DNA of 10,555 bases from JAWLGW01 sp964569055 (lineage in GTDB: Bacteria > Planctomycetota > J058): assembly GCA_964569055.1 (NCBI GenBank), contig CAZMSZ010000269.1:1-10555 (forward strand), given 5' to 3'. The notes below the pieces were generated by a model. That model saw only the letters and a program-made list of their open reading frames with translations. It was not told the origin of the DNA and did not search any database. Numbering within the stretch: the first letter of the stretch is position 1; every line of letters begins with the position of its first letter. The translations under genes were made by a program, and so were the position numbers. Of this stretch, positions 1-5,534 are shown piece by piece.

Positions 1-777
1 TATTTCGAGGAGCAGACCGCATATCTCACGCAGAGCGGACAGCTCTACAACGAGGCGAACGCGATGGCGCTGGGCCGCGTGTACTGCTTCGGGCCCACGT
101 TCCGCGCCGAGAAGTCGAAGACCCGCCGGCACCTGACCGAGTTCTGGATGGTCGAGCCGGAGATGGCCTTCGCCACCCTCGACGACGTGATGGACCTCGC
201 CGAGGAGTTCCTGGAGTACGTGGTGGCGCGGGCCCTCGAGCGCTGCAAGCCCGAGCTGGCGACGCTCGAGCGCGACACCGCGGCGCTGGAGCGGGTGAAG
301 CGCCCGTTCCCGCGGATCAGCTACGACGAGGCGGTCAAGCTCCTCCACGAGAAGGGGCTCCCCTTCGAGCACGGTAACGACCTCGGCGCCCCCGACGAGA
401 CCGCGATCTCGGAGAGCTTCGACCGACCGGTGCTGATCCACCGCTACCCCGCCGCGGTCAAGGCGTTCTACATGAAGCGCGACCCTGCCGACCCGACCAA
501 GGCCCTGGGCGTGGACGTGATCGCGCCCGAGGGGGTGGGTGAGGTGATCGGCGGCGGCGAGCGCGCCACCGACCTCGCCTTCCTCGAGGAGCAGATCGCG
601 GCGCACGGCCTCCCCAAGGAGGCGTTCGAGTGGTATCTCGACCTGCGGCGCTACGGGAGCGTGCCGCACGGCGGGTTCGGGCTGGGGCTCGAGCGGCTGG
701 TGGCCTGGATCTGCGGGCGCGAGCACATCCGCGAGGCGATCCCCTTTCCGCGCACGATCTACCGCAAGGAGCCGTGA
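1..777 (+). CDS. asnS: Asparaginyl-tRNA synthetase, C-terminal part (5' end outside window)
   Basis: This enzyme charges tRNA(Asn) with asparagine in the cytoplasm. The reading frame is open from base 1, and 258 residues of the class II catalytic domain are present. A full enzyme of this family is roughly 450-470 residues, so the N-terminal anticodon-binding OB domain and motif 1 lie upstream. Motif 2 is seen as FRAEKSKTRRHLTEF (visible residues 34-48), with the Arg-Ala-Glu and His-Leu-Thr-Glu-Phe signature. Motif 3 is GFGLGLERL (225-233), with the ATP-binding Arg at 232. The stretch EVIGGGERATDL and the ending IPFPRTIYRKEP are typical of AsnRS and argue against AspRS, whose archaeal-type form is the closest alternative. 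The stop codon overlaps the next start (TGATGA, sharing one base), so translation of the two genes is probably coupled. No truncation or damage is seen. Confidence 0.95.
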   Translation, partial: YFEEQTAYLTQSGQLYNEANAMALGRVYCFGPTFRAEKSKTRRHLTEFWMVEPEMAFATLDDVMDLAEEFLEYVVARALERCKPELATLERDTAALERVKRPFPRISYDEAVKLLHEKGLPFEHGNDLGAPDETAISESFDRPVLIHRYPAAVKAFYMKRDPADPTKALGVDVIAPEGVGEVIGGGERATDLAFLEEQIAAHGLPKEAFEWYLDLRRYGSVPHGGFGLGLERLVAWICGREHIREAIPFPRTIYRKEP

Positions 778-1409
778 TGAGCGACGACGACGACGATCCC
801 TCCGGCGCGCCGGCGCGCGACTCCTCGCCGCTGGTCTCCGAGAAGCAGCTCAAGTTCATAGCCGTGCTCCAGGACAAGGTCGGGCTCAGCGAGGCCGACA
901 TGACGACCCTGGTGGAGGACCTCGCCGGCAAGGAGTCGCTCGAGGAGCTCACCCGGCGCGAGGCGTCCGAGCTGATCGACGAGCTGCACGTGCAGGCCCG
1001 CGACAAGGGGATCGACCTCGACGCGCAGCCGCTGGCCTCCGAGAAGCAGGTCGGGTTCATGCGCTCGCTCAAGCGGCGCGCCCACCTCACCGACGAGGAG
1101 TTCACCCGGCTGCTCGAGGAGCGGGCGGGGGTGAGCGACGTCGAGCAGGTCGGCAAGCGCGACGCCTCGGCGCTGATCGACGAGCTGATCAAGCTGGCCG
1201 ACGCCAAGGGCGGCGGCGGCGCCAAGGGCGGCGGGTCGCGAGGCGGCGGGTCGCGCGGCGGCGGGTCGCGCGGCGGCGCCAAGGGCGGCAAGGGCGGCGC
1301 GTCCCGCGAGCGCGCCGAGCCGCCGCCCGCGCCGGCCCAGGAGCCGCCGGCCGCCTGGGACGGGGGCGGCTACGACGAGGGCGGCTACGACGACGACATC
1401 CCGTTCTGA
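777..1409 (+). CDS. Two-repeat helical protein with Gly-rich linker and SSB-like C-terminal tip
   Basis: The function is unknown. The 210-residue protein starts at the ATG that shares its A with the asnS stop. Order of parts: acidic N-terminus (MSDDDDD); module 1 (about 21-71) starting SEKQLKFIAVLQ and ending EASELIDEL; module 2 (about 88-140) starting SEKQVGFMRSLK and ending DASALIDEL; a Gly/Ser/Arg/Lys linker (144-177) with three exact GGGSR units; a Pro/Ala stretch; and an acidic tail ending GGYDDDIPF. The last six residues are the canonical SSB C-terminal tip, used by SSB to recruit repair and replication partners, and the Gly/Pro-rich linker also resembles SSB. No OB fold is visible. From memory, modules of this S-x-K-Q...EAS-x-LI type occur at the C-termini of some phage recombination proteins; this was not checked. 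Inference: a DNA-metabolism protein that competes with SSB or binds its partners. The frame is secure because the opposite frames are low-complexity shadows. Confidence 0.85.
   Translation: MSDDDDDPSGAPARDSSPLVSEKQLKFIAVLQDKVGLSEADMTTLVEDLAGKESLEELTRREASELIDELHVQARDKGIDLDAQPLASEKQVGFMRSLKRRAHLTDEEFTRLLEERAGVSDVEQVGKRDASALIDELIKLADAKGGGGAKGGGSRGGGSRGGGSRGGAKGGKGGASRERAEPPPAPAQEPPAAWDGGGYDEGGYDDDIPF
1227..1271 (+). repeat. Three tandem 15-bp units encoding GGGSR
   Basis: The unit ggcggcgggtcgcg(a/c) occurs three times in a row, in frame, each encoding Gly-Gly-Gly-Ser-Arg in the linker of the SSB-tail protein. Only the final base of the unit varies (a in the first copy). Near-identity at DNA level suggests recent slippage expansion, so linker length may vary between strains. 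It is coding and not an intergenic array. Confidence 0.85.
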
Positions 1410-1428
1410 GGCGGCCAGCGCGCCGCTG

Positions 1429-2253
1429 GTGCTGACGCTCGGCGGCGTGGCCTGGCCGTATGGGCCCGAGGCGGTGCGGATCGCGGCGCGCCCGCTCGGG
1501 CCGCGCGAGCACCGCTGCCGCGTCACCTGGCCCGAGCTCGCGCTCGAGCTGTGGGTCGACGCCGGGCTCCCGCCGCCGCTCGCGGGGCGCGCGCCCGACG
1601 AGGTCGAGGGGCCGCTCGCGCCGGTGGCCGCCGCGCTGCGCGCGGCCCCGCCGCGCGAGGCCCTCGAGCTGTCGATCGAGGCGCCCTCCTGCCCGGCCGA
1701 CGCGCCGCTGCGCTGGCGCGCCCTCCCCACGGCCCGCCCCGCGCTGGCGCGGGCCGCGGCCCTGGCGCTCGCCGCCGCGCGCGGCGAGGCCCCGCCGCCG
1801 CCCGCCAGCCCGCTCGAGGTCGCGCTCGACCTCGGCGCCCCGCAGGCGCTCGCCGCGGCTGCGGCGCCGCCCGCCCCCCAGCACGTGGCCTGGCTCGACG
1901 CGCACCTCGTGTTGTTCCTCGACCCGGGGGCCCCCCACGCGCCCGCCGCCGCCGCCCCCGAGCTCATGGCGGCGCTGCGCGCGCTCGCCGACCCCGCGGC
2001 GCCGATCCCGCCCGACCTGCGCGGCCGCGGGCTCGAGGGGCGCTCGACCCGCGAGCGCCGCCTGTGGGACGCCCTCGCCGCCGCCGGCCTCATGGCGCGC
2101 TGGCCCCTCGGCCAGCGGCTCGCGGCCGGGCTGTGCGCGGGGCCCGACCGCGATACGCTGCGCGCCGCGCTGCGCGAGCACGACCTGCCCCCGCTCCCCT
2201 GCAGCCTGGCGGCGGCGGCGGGCGCGCGGACGCACCGAGGAGGAGCCGAGTGA
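1429..2253 (+). CDS. Hypothetical Ala/Pro/Leu-rich protein
   Basis: I do not recognise this 274-residue protein. The frame is supported by strong G/C preference at third codon positions, conserved spacing to neighbours, and a stop that overlaps the cutA start. It contains no Cys or His metal motif, signal peptide or clear membrane segment. The N-terminal third (GGVAWPYGPEAVRIAARPLG) looks mixed beta/alpha. The middle is Ala/Pro-rich. The C-terminal ~80 residues look helical and include a STRERRLWDALAAAGLM segment. The start is uncertain: GTG at 1429 is the first acceptable codon after the preceding gene, 19 bases downstream of its stop, with only a weak gagg 17 bases away; CTG at 1426 or an internal start is possible. 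Its position between an SSB-tail protein and cutA suggests co-transcription but says little about function. Confidence 0.7.
   Translation: MLTLGGVAWPYGPEAVRIAARPLGPREHRCRVTWPELALELWVDAGLPPPLAGRAPDEVEGPLAPVAAALRAAPPREALELSIEAPSCPADAPLRWRALPTARPALARAAALALAAARGEAPPPPASPLEVALDLGAPQALAAAAAPPAPQHVAWLDAHLVLFLDPGAPHAPAAAAPELMAALRALADPAAPIPPDLRGRGLEGRSTRERRLWDALAAAGLMARWPLGQRLAAGLCAGPDRDTLRAALREHDLPPLPCSLAAAAGARTHRGGAE
2236..2246 (+). promoter_or_regulatory. Strong ribosome-binding site for cutA
   Basis: The gaggaggag stretch lies inside the end of the preceding gene, about 5-8 bases before the GTG at 2250. It decides the cutA start in favour of the GTG that overlaps the upstream stop, rather than any start further inside the upstream gene in the same frame. 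Confidence 0.65.
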
Positions 2254-2582
2254 GCGTCGAGACGCCGACCGGGGCGGTGGTGGTCCTGAGCACCGCCTCC
2301 AGCGAAGAAGAGGGCGCGCGGATCGCGCGGACCCTGGTGGAGGAGCGGCTCGCCGCCTGCGTGAACCTGGTCCCGCAGGTCCGCTCGATCTACCGCTGGC
2401 AGGACGCGGTGCAGGACGAGCGCGAGGTGCTGCTGGTGATCAAGACCCAGGCCGGCCGGCAGGCCGCGCTCGTGGAGCGGATCCGCGCGCTCCACAGCTA
2501 CACCTGCCCCGAGGCGGTCGTCCTGCCGCTGGTGGCCGGCTCGCAGCCCTACCTGGACTGGCTGGCCGAGGTGACCGGGTGA
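2250..2582 (+). CDS. cutA: Divalent-cation tolerance protein CutA
   Basis: This small cytoplasmic protein belongs to the CutA family, which forms very stable trimers of ferredoxin-like subunits. E. coli CutA was linked to copper tolerance, but the cellular role of the family is still debated. The product is 110 residues, the usual length. Family signatures visible are LVEERLAACVNL (29-40), SIYRW (46-50), EVLLVIKT (59-66), a region LHSYTCPEAV (81-90) corresponding to the usual H-P-Y-x-x-P-E, and the C-terminal AGSQPYLDWL (96-105). The His-Pro of the family consensus is His-Ser here. The start GTG overlaps the upstream stop (GTGA) and follows an excellent ribosome-binding site. The stop in turn overlaps the next start by the same GTGA arrangement, which implies translational coupling across three genes. 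Confidence 0.94.
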   Translation: MSVETPTGAVVVLSTASSEEEGARIARTLVEERLAACVNLVPQVRSIYRWQDAVQDEREVLLVIKTQAGRQAALVERIRALHSYTCPEAVVLPLVAGSQPYLDWLAEVTG

Positions 2583-3985
2583 GCGCCCCGCGTCGCCTGG
2601 CGGGCGGGCTGCTGGCGCTGCTGTTCCTGCTCGGGCCGGCGGCCGCGCAGGAGCGGCCCGTGTCGGGTGAGGCCGAGGGGGCGGGCGCCCGCGGCGAGAC
2701 GGCGCTCCTCGACGACGCGCGCCTGCGCGACGAGGCGTTCGCGCCGGCCCGCCTGCGCGCGCGCCGCGCCGCGCTGCTGGCCGCGCTCCCCGAGGGCGCC
2801 GTGCTGGTGCTCGGCACGCCCGCCCGCCCCGACGACATCTTTCCCTACCGGGTCGCGCCCAACTTCCTGTACCTCACCGGGCAGCGCACCGACGGCATGA
2901 CGCTGCTCCTGGCCGAGGGCGAGGACGTCCTGTTCGCGCCCACGCGCGACCCCGCCTACGAGCGCTGGAACGGCCCGCGGCTGGCGGTCGGCACGCCCGA
3001 GGCGGCGGCCTCGGGCTTCGGCGAGGTCGTGGCGCGCGCCCAGCGCGCCGAGCGGATCGCGGCGGCGCTCGAGCGCTGCGGCGGCCCGCTGATCCTCGAC
3101 GGGGTCACGCTGGAGGAGCTCGCGCTCGAGGCCCCGCCCGCGGCCGTCCGGCCGCTGCGGGCCGAGCTGGCGCGCCTGCGGCAGGTGAAGGACCCGGCCG
3201 AGCTGGCGCTCCTGCAGGGCGCGATCGACATCACCTGCGCCGCGCTGCGCGAGGCCGCGGCCTCGCTCCGCCCCGGCCAGCGCGAGCACGAGCTGCAGGG
3301 CGTGATCGAGTACGTGTTCCTGCGCTACGGCGCGCAGCGCCCGGGCTTCGCCTCGATCGTGGGGAGCGGCCCCAACTCGTGCGTGCTGCACTACAGCGAC
3401 AACCGGCGGGTCATGCGCGCGGGCGAGCTGGTGGTGTGCGACGTGGGCGCCGAGCTGTGGGGCTACAGCGCCGACGTGACCCGCACCTTCCCGGTCGGCG
3501 GCGAGTTCACCGCCCGCCAGCGGGAGATCTACGAGCTGGTCCTGCGCGCCCAGGAGGCGGGGATCGCCGCGGTCAAGCCGGGGGCGAGCATGCGCGACGT
3601 CGACCGCGCCGCCCGCGAGGTGATCGCCGAGGCCGGCTACGGGCGCTACTTCTTCCACGGCACCTCCCACTGGCTCGGGCTCGACGTGCACGACGTCGGC
3701 CCCATGGGCGTCACGCTGCGCCCGGGCATGGTGCTGACCGTCGAGCCGGGGATCTACCTCGCCAGCGAGGACCTCGGGGTGCGGATCGAGGACGACGTGC
3801 TCGTGACCGAGGACGGGCGCCGCCTGCTCTCGGCCGGGGTCCCGCGCACGGTCGACGAGGTGGAGGCGCTCCTCACCGGCGCAGGGGTCGGCGCCCGCGC
3901 CGTGGCCCCCCTGCCCGCCCATGAGGGCGACGAGGCCCAGGGCGAGGGCGAGGGGCGGCGCTTCTTCTACCGCGCGCCGCGCTGA
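2579..3985 (+). CDS. Exported Xaa-Pro aminopeptidase (aminopeptidase P, M24B)
   Basis: A metallopeptidase removing N-terminal residues followed by proline. The 468-residue product begins with a Sec signal peptide (Arg-Arg, then a Leu/Ala-rich core ending GPAAAQERP, likely cut after AAA at residue 23), so it probably acts outside the cytoplasm, unlike the usual cytosolic PepP. The N-terminal aminopeptidase-P domain spans about 45-195 (YRVAPNFLYLTG is typical). The pita-bread catalytic domain spans about 205-430. All five predicted metal ligands of the dinuclear site are visible: D288 (VVCDVG), D299 (YSADVTRTF), H364 (HGTSHWLGLDVHD), E389 (LTVEPGIYL) and E404 (VRIEDDVLV). H271 and H371 match the conserved proton-shuttle and substrate histidines. 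A 35-residue acidic, low-complexity C-terminal tail is unusual. The GTG start overlaps the cutA stop by four bases and gives a complete signal peptide, which supports it. Confidence 0.92.
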   Translation: MSAPRRLAGGLLALLFLLGPAAAQERPVSGEAEGAGARGETALLDDARLRDEAFAPARLRARRAALLAALPEGAVLVLGTPARPDDIFPYRVAPNFLYLTGQRTDGMTLLLAEGEDVLFAPTRDPAYERWNGPRLAVGTPEAAASGFGEVVARAQRAERIAAALERCGGPLILDGVTLEELALEAPPAAVRPLRAELARLRQVKDPAELALLQGAIDITCAALREAAASLRPGQREHELQGVIEYVFLRYGAQRPGFASIVGSGPNSCVLHYSDNRRVMRAGELVVCDVGAELWGYSADVTRTFPVGGEFTARQREIYELVLRAQEAGIAAVKPGASMRDVDRAAREVIAEAGYGRYFFHGTSHWLGLDVHDVGPMGVTLRPGMVLTVEPGIYLASEDLGVRIEDDVLVTEDGRRLLSAGVPRTVDEVEALLTGAGVGARAVAPLPAHEGDEAQGEGEGRRFFYRAPR

Positions 3986-3991
3986 TGGCCG

Positions 3992-4023
3992 GCGCCCGGA
4001 TCGTCGGGCGACGATCCGGGCGC
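3992..4023. terminator. Perfect hairpin between convergent genes, likely bidirectional terminator
   Basis: Bases 3992-4005 and 4010-4023 are perfect reverse complements (14 bp; left arm gcgcccggatcgtc) around a 4-base loop. It starts 7 bases after the aminopeptidase stop and lies 30 bases beyond the stop of the convergent hydrolase gene, so it can serve both strands. There is no following T-run, so intrinsic termination in the strict sense is not assured; GC-rich genomes often use such hairpins as terminators or RNA 3'-end stabilisers. Confidence 0.6.
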
Positions 4024-4033
4024 TCGGACGGCG

Positions 4034-4061
4034 CGGCTCACCTCGCGCCGGCTCACCTCGC
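4034..4061 (-). repeat. 15-bp-period duplication of the hydrolase stop-codon region
   Basis: The 13-base string cggctcacctcgc occurs at 4034-4046 and 4049-4061. Read on the - strand, each copy carries an in-frame TGA, so the hydrolase gene has a second in-frame stop five codons after the first. It looks like a small tandem duplication with no evident functional effect beyond a backup stop. Confidence 0.5.
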
Positions 4062-5330
4062 CGCGCGCGCGGCGGGGGCCAGCGCCCGCTCGGCGAACTC
4101 GAGCGCGCGGTCGGCCACCTCCTCCCAGCCGGGCTCCTGGATCAGCCAGTGCGTGCGGCCGGCGAGCTCGAGGTATTCCACCTGCGGCCCGCCTGCGCGG
4201 GGGTGCGCGGTGTAGCGGCGGTGCATGGCGCGGACCATCTCCGGCGTGATCGTGTTGTCGGCGCTGCCCGCGATCAACAGCAGCGGGGCACGCTCCGCGC
4301 GGTCGAAGTCGATCGACACCACGCTGCGGAACACCCGCGCCGGCGTCGGGATCACGAACCGGTCGTACGCGGCGAGCTGCGCCGCCCGCCCGAGTCGGTT
4401 CACGAAGCCGAACGCGAACTCCTCGAACGTCATCTCGAGGAGGAGGTCGCGGTCGAACAGGCCGCGCGTGAAGGCCGCCCCGATCGCGGGCAGGTTGGCC
4501 TTCCAGGCCGCGCCGTGCAGCAGGACCCCCGCGGGCGGCGCCGAGTCGATCGCCACCCCGACCGCGCCGAGGCCCCGGTCGAGCAGCTCCTGCACCCACA
4601 GCCCGCCGAACGAGTGACCGATCAGGATCGGGGCCGGCTCGAGCCCGCGCACGATCGCCGCGTAGTGGTCGACGATCTCGCGGGCGCCGATCCGACCCGC
4701 GTCGGCGGTGCCGAGGGCCGGCCAATCGGGCGCGATCACGCGGTACCCGGCCAGCTCGTAGCGCGCCCGGAACGCGTTCCAGCAGCGGGCGTCGACCCAA
4801 GCGCCGTGGATCAACACGATCGGGTGGCGCGTGGCCGCGGGGAGCGACTCGAAGCGCACGATCCGCGCGCCGTCCTCGGGCGCGGTCACGAGCCCGCGCA
4901 CGCCCGTCGACGTCACGACCGCGACGAGCTCGGCGCGCTGCGCCAGCTCGCCCGCCGACACCCGGCCCGCCACTCGTCCCGCGGCCCCCGCCGCGCGCAG
5001 CTCCCGGCGCGCCACGACGCCCTCGTAGCGCACCACGCCGCCGTCCAGCCGCCGCGCCTCGACGCGCCCCTCGAACCGCAGCGCGCGATCGCGCTCGTCG
5101 CGCCCGTCCAGCACCAGCCAGGCGCCCTCACCCTCGGCGGGCACCAGCTCCAACGTGCCGCGGAACCCGGGCGCGGCCGGAGCCGACGAGGCGCCGAGGG
5201 CGCGCGCGGGCGCGGGCGCGCGGTGGCCACGCACCTCCCAGCGGGCGGGCTCGGGCTGGGCATGGACCTCCCAGGCGAACGAGAGCAGGGCGGCCGCCGC
5301 GAGCGCGACGAGACGAGGGAAGGGGGTCAT
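4053..5330 (-). CDS. Exported alpha/beta hydrolase with extra N-terminal domain
   Basis: A predicted secreted or periplasmic esterase/lipase-like hydrolase of 425 residues; the substrate cannot be told. A Sec signal peptide is clear (MTPFPRLVALAAAALLSF, cleavage likely after VHA at 24). Residues 25-160 form an extra region with alternating short strands (FRGTLELVP, AWLVLDGRD, RFEGRVEARR) that I cannot assign. The hydrolase fold spans about 168-415. It has the oxyanion segment LIHGAW (173-178), nucleophile elbow GHSFGG (S240), acid in GSADNTITPE (D358) and catalytic histidine in GRTHWLI (H394), so the triad is complete. A helical cap of about 270-345 lies between strands 6 and 7. The ATG at 5330 is chosen because it gives the signal peptide and has AGGAG 9 bases upstream on the - strand. 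The reading frame continues open upstream but without gene-like composition. It diverges from the kinase gene. Confidence 0.9.
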   Translation of the reverse strand: MTPFPRLVALAAAALLSFAWEVHAQPEPARWEVRGHRAPAPARALGASSAPAAPGFRGTLELVPAEGEGAWLVLDGRDERDRALRFEGRVEARRLDGGVVRYEGVVARRELRAAGAAGRVAGRVSAGELAQRAELVAVVTSTGVRGLVTAPEDGARIVRFESLPAATRHPIVLIHGAWVDARCWNAFRARYELAGYRVIAPDWPALGTADAGRIGAREIVDHYAAIVRGLEPAPILIGHSFGGLWVQELLDRGLGAVGVAIDSAPPAGVLLHGAAWKANLPAIGAAFTRGLFDRDLLLEMTFEEFAFGFVNRLGRAAQLAAYDRFVIPTPARVFRSVVSIDFDRAERAPLLLIAGSADNTITPEMVRAMHRRYTAHPRAGGPQVEYLELAGRTHWLIQEPGWEEVADRALEFAERALAPAARAAR

Positions 5331-5534
5331 GGGGGTTTGCTCCTGTAGGGGTTGACCGCCCCCGTCGCGAGCGCCGCTCCGGACCAGCCCCTCCCGCCTA
5401 ACCCTCGTAGCTCCGGTCTCGAGACGCTCAAAACGACCAACCGCGACACCTGACGCGGCTGGTCGCCGCGGTGGGACCCACGGCGCGCCGAACCGCGAGA
5501 CGCTCCCGCTCGCGCGGTAGGGTCCGGACCCGCC
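5331..5534. promoter_or_regulatory. Divergent intergenic region between hydrolase and kinase genes
   Basis: This 204-bp region must hold the promoters of both divergent genes. The hydrolase ribosome-binding site is at 5340-5344 on the - strand. A weak - strand -35/-10 candidate is TTGAGC (5426-5431) with TACGAG (5404-5409), spacer 16; this is only a suggestion. It contains a short AT-richer patch (5428-5440), a 10-base direct repeat cgagacgctc at 5420-5429 and 5496-5505, and tccggacc at 5378-5385 and 5523-5530. No gene-like reading frame is convincing here. Confidence 0.4.
5520..5531. promoter_or_regulatory. 12-bp perfect palindrome next to the kinase start
   Basis: The sequence gggtccggaccc is perfectly self-complementary and ends three bases before the kinase ATG at 5535. 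It sits where a ribosome-binding site would be expected and no AGGAG-like sequence is present. It could be an operator or a short hairpin affecting initiation. Chance occurrence of such a palindrome in GC-rich DNA cannot be excluded. Confidence 0.35.

Noticed and set aside
1227..1271. Short direct repeats as a CRISPR-like array
   Set aside because: The units are adjacent with no spacers and are in frame within a coding linker.
458..2495. Long open frames on the - strand across the asnS distal genes
   Set aside because: They are Arg/Gly/Pro/Ala low-complexity translations opposite well-supported + strand genes with clear family motifs; very GC-rich DNA gives open antisense frames by composition.
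1460..2578. Upstream extension of the aminopeptidase frame to 1460
   Set aside because: The extension is Arg/Pro/Ser-rich and overlaps cutA and the hypothetical gene in other frames; the GTG at 2579 gives an intact signal peptide.
3921..5348. + strand open frame opposite the hydrolase
   Set aside because: Arg/His/Ala-rich shadow without motifs; the - strand hydrolase has a complete catalytic triad, signal peptide and ribosome-binding site.
5404..5431. Sigma-70-like promoter for the hydrolase
   Set aside because: Not rejected outright, but matches to both boxes are partial, so it is only mentioned within the intergenic region.
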